DNA from: Gryganskiella cystojenkinii
Taxonomy: Eukaryota > Mortierellomycota > Mortierellomycetes > Mortierellales > Mortierellaceae
Direction of reading: 5' to 3'
NCBI GenBank assembly: GCA_015852425.1
Contig: JAAAIG010000154.1
Coordinates: forward strand, 1 to 48,351
DNA length: 48,351 nt
Positions 34,765-45,562 of the stretch are shown here, piece after piece (the stretch's first letter is position 1; every line of letters starts with the position of its first letter). Under the pieces are notes generated by a model. The model made no database searches. It was given only the letters and a program-made list of their open reading frames with translations, and was not told where the DNA came from. The position numbers and the translations under genes were made by a program.

Positions 34765-35805
34765 AAAAAAAATATATAGTCATGCTGTGAACCCGTGAGG
34801 TACGAGAGAAAAGTAAGAAAAAAGAGAGTGAGAGAAAACCACTTTTCGCATATGATGAAGAAAAGCAAACACAAAGTCACACCTGGCAAGAAAGAAACGA
34901 GTCAGATCGACTTGTTTGACAAGAAGCGGAAGGGAAGGGAAGCGTGAGAAGACCAGAAGGTGCTTGGCTTTTTGTGATTTTGGTGGTGGTCACTGAACTG
35001 GCCGGCTGTTCTGCTTAGCGACAAACAGGTCATCCTAAGTGGACGGATAAAAGTAGGTTCCAATTCGTCCCAATAGGAGTGCAAGAGTGAGAAAGAAAGC
35101 AAAAGCGAGAGTCAACAAAGACCTCCTGGCCAGCAGTTGCAATCATCATCGCAAAGGAAGAAAAAAAAAGGGCCGTCCCAAAACAACGGCATAATTTCGA
35201 TCAGCGTTCGAGGGAGAGGCAGTTTTCCCACCTGCATTTGGACCAAGAAACCTCGCTGTTCTAGGACAGTGGTTGGGTGAGGTTGGGTGGTCAAGATTGC
35301 ACTTTTTGGTCTTCCCTCTTTTTTTCTTCTTCCTCTTCTCGTTCTTTTCTACAATACCACCCTTTTGTTCACTCTACTCCTGCCTCTCGCTGTTTTCATT
35401 GTTATCTGCTCACCTTTGTATCCGTCCCTTTCCACGACTACTTGACAGTCCCCTGGCCCTAATAATACCATAATTGTTTCTCTCCACTCACAAAAAAAAA
35501 TAATCTTTCGTCATCTCGCCCAACCTGTTTAACGGCTCACACTTTTCTGGACACACAAACCCCCTCCTTTTGGCTCCGCCTCTCTGTCACTTCTCCTTTT
35601 CCTTTCTTTCTTTTTCAAACGTCCCTTGACTTCCACCCCTCTTTTTTTCGTTTCTTTTCTTTTTCTTTTCTTTGTTACTCCAGCGTCGACCTCCTCTCCA
35701 ACGTCATTCCCACCTTTTCTATTCCACCAAACCAACCCCAACCCACTGGTTTCAAGTTGAACCAGAAAGAGAGCTTGCTCCCTTCGAAATATTAAAAAAA
35801 AAAAA

Positions 35806-38780
35806 ATGAAGACAGTCCCGCCCAGCCCCAGCGTGGTCTGCGCCCGAATAAGCAGTCCGGATGGAAACGGCCCTTCTTCTTCCAAGAGCACCAACAGCAG
35901 CAGGACCAGACCCAGCTCCAGTCATGGCAGTAGCATGCACAAGGCTCATTCACATTCACCCGTCCGGAGTACTAGTCCCAAGGTCCATGAGGACAATGAC
36001 TTCTTCGCTGTCTCGTCCTCAGGACCCGTCGTTGTCCGGAACATGACCGTCCAGTCGTTTTCGTTTCTCTCTCCAAGAACCCCGACCCCTACGCGCAAAA
36101 GAGCAACTTCGCTTGTTGAAGAAAAAGAGAGAGGCGCGCACTCACTGGCCGGGTCTTGCAACACTGGGAATAACAGCAAACCAGGAAACAAGGAAGACTT
36201 TCGGATAAAAAACCTTTTCTCAATCTCTTCCACTTCTTCAACGACACCCCCCGCGACCTCTGAACAACAACAACACCAGCAGCAAACACCGCAATCTCAA
36301 CAGCAACATTCAATCAAGAAGAAGCACTCGGTATCCACATCAGGATCAATACCCTTTTCCCCGTCATCACCATCAACAGCAACAACTTGGAGTTCTCAAG
36401 AAGGGAGTTCACCCATGCCCACAGCTTCGACAACTGCAAGAGGAATAAGCGAAGGCGGTGGATCAGACCACAACCTAAACACTTCTGCTGTGTCTGGGTC
36501 ATCTTCTTCCTTGTCGGGGAAGAGGGTCATGGCGTTGCATCAACAATTGCTGCGATCCACCACTTCCCTGCCCTTCACTGATGTCTCTTGTGCGCCTGCG
36601 AGCGAATCGAGCGCGTTTGGTCTGAGTGGGAATACAACAATGCCTAACAACAACAGCGGCAACAACACAGCGACAATAACAAGTCAGTGGAAATCTGCGA
36701 GCAGGCGATATGAGATTGCGTTGAATAGCAGTAACACTCAACAGTCTCTCGTGGAGAACCAAATCAGCAATGGTAGCGGTCCCTTAGTTCCGCTGACGAC
36801 ACTTCACTTTCACCACTACCACCACCACCCGCAACAAAAGCAATCGGGATCAGCCTCTGTTAGGCTGCAGTCTTCCGCAGGAGCAACAACTGCGGATCTA
36901 CAGCCAACAACAACGATGCTTCCCTCAGGATCAGGACCCGATTCAGATTCGGATTTGTCATCGGAGCAAAGTCAGGATGCTCACAGTGGCGTGATCATGG
37001 CTCTTCCTGGTCCCGGATTGAACGCGTCGATGGGTTCTCTTGCTGCAGGAACAGGATCCGGAGGTGCTGGAGCAAGAGTATCCTCCCCAATGAACGGTCG
37101 CAGCTCTAACAGAGGAGGACAAGAATCCGCAATGCTTGGATGGAACCGATTCAACAACTCAATGTCGACCCTAGTGTCTCAGTCTCTGGTCTCACGTCTC
37201 TCAACCCATCGACCTCAGTTCTCAAGCATTGGGTCTTCGAACTGGTCTGTGGTCAGGTAAGGATAAATCGGGAGTGAACGATCGAAAAAAAAATTGGAGA
37301 CAGGTGCAGCAAAAAAAACTCGAGCCGTGCGGCCAGGGCCAGTGACCCATTTGTGCTCCTGCTGGGTCATGTCGGTCTCTCCTCTCCTTTCTTTTTCGGC
37401 AATTCCCCTTTTCTCTCCTTTACTCTCCTGCTTCCAGCCCGTCAACAACCTCCCTCCCTCCCTCCCCACACACGCAAATGCACACACCCGCAAAAACCAC
37501 CCCTTGATGTTTTTCACGCAGTTTTGTCGTCGTTTTCTGAGGAAATGGAAACAAAAAAGTTGATGACATGACAGCCGAGTGAACACGAAACTAACTCTTT
37601 GTTTATTTTGTTCGTCATTTGACTTTGGTCTGGTGTTGACTTTATTTATTTGTTTGTTGGTTTGTTGGGGTCCTTGCGCGATTTTGGTGCTCTGTTTTTT
37701 TACAGGGTCATGAATACCTGCCATTTATTGTATCTCGTTCCGGTGACCACGATCACGGTCGGACGCCTCCTCACGACCGAGTAAGTATTTTTCTCACGAA
37801 ACAAGACAGGCATAAGAAGCTAGAGATCTTTTGGGCTGCTAACACTACACTATTTCGATGTACTATTTGTCCTCTCCCTCAAATAGGACAATCTGCGATG
37901 AACAATTGTTCAGTTGGTTGACCGTCCAGGCGTTCTTGTTCATGTCCCAGATCATTTGTGCGTGCTATATCCTCCAACGACAGACTATGTCGACCCGAGT
38001 CACGATTCTGGATCAACGCGCCAGGGTTCTGTTGCTTGTCTTTATGATCTGGACCGTGATCGGGGTTGGCTTCTTGGGCGCGGATGGAAGGAGTGGCAGC
38101 AATAGCAACAACAACAGCAACAACCAGGGTCCTTCATGCGTAAGGGACTAGTTTTGTTAATGGCGCAATTTTGGGCTGTTTGAGGATTGAACGAGATTTT
38201 TTTACTAATAGCTTCTATGTGATAAAAATAGTCCCCCGCAGAAGACCCGATCTACTCGCTTTCGTTCAAGATCATTGTCTTTCATATATCATTGATCGGA
38301 TTCTACTTCCTCCCTTGCAGTTCCTTCCTCCTCTCCCGCGTCTTGCCCTCATCGATTGCTTCAGGATTAACCCGGACCGCGACAAAGCCCATGATTGACA
38401 AACTGGGCTCCATGCCCATGACGGACGGACTGTTCGGGGCGGACCCAGAGGAGGCTCAATGTGCTATCTGTCTGGGTGAATATTCTGTGGACGAGACGAT
38501 CCGGTTCTTGCCCTGTCAACATCACTTTCATCAGGAATGTGTCGACCAATGGTTGTTGACGGACAAGAGCTGTCCGTTGTGTAAACACGACATCGATAAA
38601 CCGCTCGAGGCCGAACGGGCTGCACTTGTCAACTCTAGGATCTTTCATTATCACCAGCAGCAACAGCAGCAGCAGCAACAGAATCAACAGAGTCAAGTCG
38701 CCGCAGGCAGCAATTCTGGAAGGAACGATCCTGAGGCATTGACCATGTACCCGAATGGCTTTCAAATCATCGTCATTTAA
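35806..38780 (+). CDS. Membrane RING-H2 finger protein (probable E3 ubiquitin ligase)
   Basis: Exons 35806-37256, 37706-37780, 37887-38139 and 38232-38780 give 775 residues. Residues 1-480 are a disordered Ser/Thr/Gln/Asn-rich region. About four hydrophobic segments follow: CHLLYLVPVTTITVGRLL, LTVQAFLFMSQIICACYIL, RVLLLVFMIWTVIGVGFLG and FKIIVFHISLIGFYFLP. Then comes a canonical RING-H2 domain: CAICLGEY ... LPCQHHFHQECVDQWL ... SCPLCKHDI (Cys3-His2-Cys3), followed by a polyGln tract and a short tail. The RING should face the cytosol and recruit an E2 enzyme. The layout resembles other multi-pass RING-H2 ligases of endomembranes. Target and organelle cannot be told. Intron junctions keep the frame through the membrane segments. 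Confidence 0.85.
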
Positions 38781-39086
38781 AAATGGAAGTTTTGGCGGGC
38801 TTTACCGCGAATCCATGCTGGCCTCTGCATGCCTATGTAATCTGTAAATACTCTCACTCGACTTTCATCGTCCTCTCAAATCATTTTCTTTTTAGAACAA
38901 ACAGCAAACAAAAAACATGTATCCTCCTTTTCCCCCGTTTTATGATTGTAGTCTACGAAATCCTCTCCTTCCATTATTCCATCTAGTAAAGAAACAAGAA
39001 TTTTTTTTTTTTTCTAGTTTCTGTGTTGATCCTTTTTTTTCTTCTTAGGACGCCGCCTCTGTTGCTGCGGCCGCCTGTGCTTTTGT
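38781..39086. other. Convergent intergenic
   Basis: Short 3' UTR region between the convergent RING gene and the large minus-strand gene. It is T-rich with no frame of note. Confidence 0.65.
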
Positions 39087-42000
39087 TTATATCGCAGCCT
39101 TAGCCGCTGCTCGAGCTTCATCCTCAACCAATTTCACATATTGCTCTACAACTTCCAAACACTGTTCCAACCGTTGAACATCCAGAACCGCAATCCCTCC
39201 TCCGCCGTTTCCTCCGACGCGTGGTGTCATTCTTTTTCCAAGAGGATTTAGCATCTCTGACGAAGACGAAGATGAGGATGAGGATGTTAATGGCAAACAC
39301 CGTTTCTGCTCTGCACGCTCGGCGGCCGATATTGCCGCGATTATATCCTGCTGTTGCTCCCAAGTCCTGGACCCAAGACTTTGATCCCAATGGCCTTCGA
39401 TCCCCCTCCAAAATTCTTGTTCTTCTCGTCTAAGTCGTTCCCGCTCCTTGTCCTGGAGGGATGCTGTCGTGCCTTCCTCTGCAGTCGTGAGTTGGACGCC
39501 AAAGACGGGACAACCCGGCGGTGGGACAAACGTTGGTATGAAGGGTCGATGTTTCGAGCAATTGGTCCCGTCGTTGACGTCGTCGCCGTTTTTGGAGGAC
39601 GGGACCTGAGAGGATGATGATATGGCTAGATTAAAAAGATGTGTCGGCAACTCCTCTGGTAACGGATCACGTTGCAACCCCGGTGTCGAATAAAGGATGT
39701 CATCTTCGGGTGATCGGATGGGGATATAAGATCGTGCTCTCTTGGTCTTGATGGACGAGTGAAGTCCAATCAGAATTGAGTTATCATCAGCAGAGTTCTT
39801 CATCTTCTTGGCAATCTTTTTCTTGAGCTTCAATTTCTTGAAGATAGATTTGAATGAGAGTCTGGCGTTGGATCTGGAGGTTTCCCTGTTCACATTGAAA
39901 GTTGGTCGATTGAAAATATGGCCCGTCGGTCGCAGTGAGCTAAGCTGCTGAACCTTGTGGTTGTGATCGTGGCCTTCACTGCTGCTCTGAAGTATCCCAG
40001 AGAGAATTTCGACATCACCAGTAGCAGATGTACTAGTACCAGCGCCAGTGACATCCATCTCTGGTGTCTCGGCCAGCATCATCAACATCATCCATTCTTG
40101 ATCTCGGACCTGTTGCTCCGCGGCCTCGCGGTGCAGTTGTTTGAACCGCTGTTCCATCTTCACGATATCCATTTGACGCTGTTCTTCTCGGTCCCGGGCG
40201 ATCTCTTGTCGGCTCTTGATCGCCTCCACGAGTCGCTCGGGCGTGAGCACCGTTGCTCCAGATTCGAGAAGAACAATCAAGTTCTGAAGTGTCTTGCTCA
40301 AACTTACTAGGTTTTCGACTACCACCGCTGTGGACGTTGTTGCTGGGCTATGACTACCACTGCCATCGCTGCCACTGTTGTCACTGGTCTGACTAAAGGG
40401 ACGGGTGGATGATGTTGTCGAATCCGTCGTAGAGCTAACGTTCGTACTCGACCTGTCGATCTCTGAGGGCTGAAACGCATCGAGTTCTTCCTGAATAGTC
40501 AGGTCTCTCTGACAGTAAAACCGTTGCGGTGTCAGGATCGAAGTAGACCTCACGGTCGAGGATGAGTATGACACATCCGAGGGCATGCTTTCGCTTTGAG
40601 GGATGACAACATTCCGGGATCGGTTTTGAGAGAAATGAAGCGAGCATGACGAAGTTGGCGGCGACAACGATTTCTGCGAAGATGATGACAAATTCTCTGA
40701 AGTGGTCATTGTAATCCGCTTTGTTAGTTTGTTGAACGTCCGTCGGAATTGGCTCCAACTTTTGGGATCGACGATCCGTGTCACAGGGACCAGTTCCCCG
40801 TTTTGGTAAGGTGGATGACCCTCATCACAGTCTCGATTCGCCTGTTGAATGTATGGTAGAGCAAGGGTCGAAGACGAAGAAAGGTAAAAAGTCGCGACCG
40901 TCGCTGACGGCAACATTGGTGGCGTTGGTGGCGATGGTGGCGATGGATGAGACCTGATCCGCTCTTTCGATATCTTTAATTTTCCGAGAGTGTTGAAGTT
41001 TGAACGGAGACTTTGGAGTCCCTTGGACACGGTCTTGATCTTGGTCTCGACTCGTTCCTCAGACCCTGAGCTCTGATTTGAAGCAGGAGACGGTGCCGTC
41101 GAGGACGACGAGATGCACGAGACTGTCGGAGAGGATCTAGGAAAAGGACTTGACATTGATGGTGAATATCTTTCTGAATCCTGTTGAAAAGTCAAAAACT
41201 TTGCAGGAACAGTGGCATCCGCGGCAAAGGAGTGATTGACTATCGGATATGGAGACGGGTACTTTGACACGACCGTCTTGGACGACTCACGGTTTTGAGG
41301 TGTGGATAACGAATAAGAGTCGGGAATATTGAGCATGCTGTCCTTTCCATTGTTGCCGTCGTCGTCTTTCTCGTCCAGTTCATCGATGGTGTCTAAGGAC
41401 GTCGTCGGCGAGACCAGCGATGGCCTCGACCCAAAAATCGATCCGCCATTCAGCTTCAAGCTCCCCGAGATCTTTTTCGTAAGGGATGATGACAGGAACC
41501 CACCGCTGTCATCTACTCCTGTCCCGCGTTGTATGGTCGCTGTAGGTGAAGTCATCGGGGTGCTCAGGGTATTCCAAAACGCCATTGGAGCAGTCCTCTC
41601 CACAAAAGGTTCCTGTATGATTTCTTCGTATTCCGGCCAAAACCCGGCATGACACCAGTTCAAGAGCGAGAGAATCGATCCACATTCTTGAGGATGCTGT
41701 CGTGATGCCACGATCCAAGATGAGGGATCCATGGGTGCAGCGTGAGTCATGACGCAATGGATGTTGGAAAAAATGTCCCGTTTTTGAAAGAAAGAGTCGG
41801 AGAAAGCAGTGGTTGTTAATTGTCGCCTCTTGGGCGTGACCACAGAATCGACAAACAAGAGTTCATCATGAGCCAGGGCTAAGATTCTCGGCAGAAGATC
41901 GAGTAGTGCCTTTGGGAACCGTGTATTCGAACCTGGAGCGGAATCCAGTCTCTCTAGAGCCACAAGCGCATTCATGAGCCGGGTCTGCTCGTGCACCGAT

Positions 42001-44699
42001 ACAGAAGGCGAAGTCGAAGATGGAATAGATTTTGCATCATCATTCCAAGTCGTGTTGGCGTGGCTCGATGTGATGAACTCCATGGGCCAGACGAGCAAGT
42101 TTTCCACCCAAGGCTTTGGTTCATTCTTTTCCAAGTCCTCCTGCTCACTTTCTTTGATCAGTTCTGATTCTGCATCAAGGCCGTTGTCAAACTCTTCGAT
42201 GAGGATCTCCTCCGTTAAGACACTCACCTCCATGGATTTTGCTATCCGAGTCCGACTCTTCTTCCTCGTCATCTTTTGTTTCCATGACTGGACTAGAAAC
42301 AAATCCCGGAAGGACGATGGATGCGGTTGGATGGGTAGTGGTGGCATAGGTCGTTGCAACTGCTCCTTCCACATCAACGGTCGAGTTGACTCGTTTTTTG
42401 AGGGCAAAGTCGAGTGTCTAAGATTGCGCTTGATCGGTTGATGAGGAGAGAGGAACGGGGTAGAAACGATGGGATTAGGAGATGGAACCCGGTGGGGGAA
42501 ATAGATCAGGTCTCGGATTGGTTCGAATCCTGGCGAAAAAGAGGTTTGACGATGATTACTGCAGTAGACATTCGGGTCACGATCAAAGGAGGAACAGACT
42601 AGGATGGGAGATGGTGTGGCTGAAACTTTTTTGGAGGATGGTTTTTGGCGCCCCAAAGAAGGAGGTGGATCCTTCCTGGCAATCTTTGATCCAGGTCGAG
42701 AGAATGAGAAGGATGCGAAAGTTGAGTCGACAGCATTGCCATTGCCACTACTCAGTGACCAGTCTTGTTCTGGGAGGATATCCGCACCTTCTTGCTCATC
42801 ACGGATCACCTGGACCTCTACCTCGACTTCGTCGTGGTGGGAGAAGGTCCTTGCAGCCACTGCTGCTGCTGTAGTGGTCGTTGTCGTAGACGGGAGATCA
42901 AAGGCTCGAAACATGTGGCGAAGAGGCGAGCTCGGCTTTCGAGCAGGACTTGAAGAGTGAATTGTTGGGCTTGCCTGAGGTCGACCCACTCCAATCTGTT
43001 TCAGGGGCGGACGATTGGTGGCGGAACGGCCTGCATATGATGGGGGAGAAGGTTGCGACGGTTGTGGGCGTCGATTAACTAACTTCAAAGGCTTCAAAGA
43101 TTTCGAAGAGGATACTTGGCTGTCGTTCGCCTGGAGAGCATCAATGATGAGGTCTGCAATAATGGGTATCAACAAAAGTCAGCAAACAACAGAGTCAATT
43201 GCATTATAAATTAAATAAACGCCACCAAATTGCACAGCATTCTTGACTCAAACGTACCAAACCTTGATCGAGTCCCCGAAGGCTTGAAGGGCGGACTGTA
43301 ACTGCCACCATTCTCATAGTTTGATAAACGAGCGTTCTTGTTCTTTCTCTTGATGTCCGAGGTATCCTGGGCTGTGAATCCGCAGACCCGTCTCGCTGTG
43401 GTCTCTCTCAGCTCGGCGAGCATCTGGAAACATTCCAAAAAAAAAATCAAAAAAACTAAAAAAAAACAGCCAAGATATAGATTCGAGCACAAGAAGGGGG
43501 GATTCTTACCTTCGCGACCTGATCGTTGAAACGTCTCTGAGCCTTCTCGCCAAGTCGACATTCTTTGGAGAGACCCTGATGTAGGACCCCGTCACTCTGG
43601 AACTCGACCAAGATACAACCCAGGAGACCAAAGCCATCCAGGATCTTGGACCTAGCAAATGATTGTCCGTGATGCGCAAAGCCCACGATCTTGGGAGCGA
43701 GGACGCCCGTGCTATCAGTGTCAGAAGACATGGGGTCAGTAACCAACATACAAAGGAAATTGATGCCTTTGATAACAAAAAAACTAAAAGAAGAAAAAGT
43801 AGTTAAAGTGCAGCCTTTTTCTCCAGCGTTTACCAGTACTGTTGAGTCCACTGCATAGCACCAATCTCATTCTCGACCGCGCGTTGGACCATCTTTCTCA
43901 AGACCTCGCGACTTCCTCCTGCGGCCACAGTTGCTGGGTGTTGGAACGGACACTGCTCTGGAAACAAAGTGAGCAGGTATTTGGAAGTAAATTCTCGGTT
44001 TGATGGAGGCTGCGACGCTTGTTCCATAACCTGGCCCTCCACTGGCAAGATCAAGTCATTTTCATCAACATCTCCATTTATGCAAGTGTCGGCATTACTG
44101 ATGTAGTCCCTAGGTAATTGAGAAGGTGAAATTGGATAACTCGACAAGATAAACCGTCTTGATAGCAAGTCTCGATCACCGTTGAACTGAACTCTCTTGT
44201 TCCGTTGCTGTCCAAGCTCGGAAGTGCCTGCATCTGTAATATGGCTCGCACTTGAAAATTTAAAAGATTCTGCTGGGTTACAACCTACGAGACCATCACT
44301 ATGACTGATGCTTGTACCGAACTCGTTCATCGTCGTTTCACGATAAGGTTGCAAAGGCAGCTCTTGAATAAACTGGATCATCAATTGATCCGCGTCCGAG
44401 TACGCGATCGGCAACAGTGGCAAGTCTGGAGTCTTCACTGTTGGTGGTCGTTGCTCAGGATCTGCATGAACTGCTCTTGGCTGTTGTTGCTGTTGTTGTT
44501 GCTGTTGTTGTTGCTGTTGTTGTGGTTGTCTTGATTCTTCTGGCTCTGAATTTCGTGGTGAGAACCCCAAGACGCGAAGCAAATGGGTCACCTTTTCAGG
44601 TGTGGGTTCCATTGGCCGAAGAACGGGTGGAACATTCGGATCTCTGTACGCGAATGTTCTTGGGTCCAGGGCCTTTGATGTGATGACGGGTGGCGCCAT
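39087..44699 (-). CDS. Large unrecognised protein with polyGln and coiled coil
   Basis: Four minus-strand exons join in frame: 44699-43834, 43783-43510, 43423-43258 and 43153-39087, giving 1790 residues. The ATG sits in a good context (CCACGATGG). After a conserved-looking start (PTPEKVTHLLRVLGFSPRN) comes a polyGln run near residues 60-75. Exons 2 and 3 hold the most ordered sequence, with FFVIKGINFLCMLVTDP, IVGFAHHGQSFARSKILDGF, LLGCILVEFQSDGV and LGEKAQRRFNDQVAKMLAEL. The rest is mostly Ser/Pro/Thr-rich, with islands such as FPKALLDLLPRILALAHDEL and SILSLLNWCHAGFWPEYEEI. A coiled coil (EIARDREEQRQMDIVKMEQRF) and a C-terminal helix end it. I recognise no family. It could be two genes if the first intron joins are wrong, but every junction keeps frame. 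Confidence 0.65.
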
Positions 44700-45562
44700 C
44701 GTGGAGGGCTTGAATAGGTTGAATATGGGAAAATTATAGGCGATAAGGTGTATGAAAATGATAGCCAAAGATTTAGGGTGGGTCTTTGTTCTTTGATACT
44801 CGCTCGATAAATGAATGTAGACCAAAAGGAATTTGAAAGTTGGAAGAGAGAAACAAAACGAAGAAGTTGAACGAAGAGGCACCGTGGAGGAGAAGAGATT
44901 GTATGTAAGGTGGAAGGCTGTATTTAAACGATCGGGGCCTTATTATGATCTCAAAGGTGGCGTCGCTATTTTCTTCATATATTTTTTCCTCTAGTGTTTG
45001 TCTTTCTTTTTGTAGTATTCACTGTCCCTAGGTCCCTGAGAACGATCAGCAACGATACTGATAAGCAAAGCGTAGAGAGAAAACTCTCATCAAGACAGTC
45101 GTTCGTTTTATACGCCTTCTTGATCGTTGTTGCCGTAGCTCTTTCATTTTTTCTCAATAAAAAAATCTTTCAGTAAAAAATTTCCGAACGGCCAAAAAAG
45201 AAAAAAAGAAATCTAGTTATTTCCTCTCAAAGAACCCTCTCCACAAGCCTTCGTTTTTATTCCTCTTCATCTTCCTTTCTTCATTCCGACAGCCTAAGAT
45301 TGAACATACAAGAGAAGGAACAACAGTTACGTCTCAAAGAATTTAAAAGATTCGCGTGTTTTCTGAGTTATTTTATGTGTATTTTGAACAATGTTGAACA
45401 CTATGGTAATATGATACAAAAGGGACAAGAGTAGGAAAAAAAAAGTGAAAAAAGACTGAGCGATATTACAAAAAGACTACTAAACATGAAGAAAAAGAAA
45501 AGAAAAAGATGGAACAAAAGTTAATGGAAATGAGGGGAGAAAAGGAGGGGGAAAACTATTGT
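44700..45562. other. Intergenic between the large unknown and homeodomain genes
   Basis: Holds the promoter of the large minus-strand gene (about 44700-44900) and the 3' UTR of the homeodomain gene. AT-rich; no supported gene. Confidence 0.55.

Larger units (their letters stand above)
34250..35805. other. Intergenic with assembly gap and RING gene promoter
   Basis: Contains a 10-N gap at 34360-34369, an A-run beside it, a (CA)n repeat near 34748-34764 and a long CT-rich region from about 35310 to 35720. The latter is the probable promoter and 5' UTR of the RING gene, which starts right after an A13 run. No gene is supported on either strand. Confidence 0.5.

Noticed and set aside
42515..42527. 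GGTTCGAATCC-type sequence resembling a tRNA B box
   Set aside because: It lies inside the large minus-strand coding exon and I find no matching A box or cloverleaf around it.
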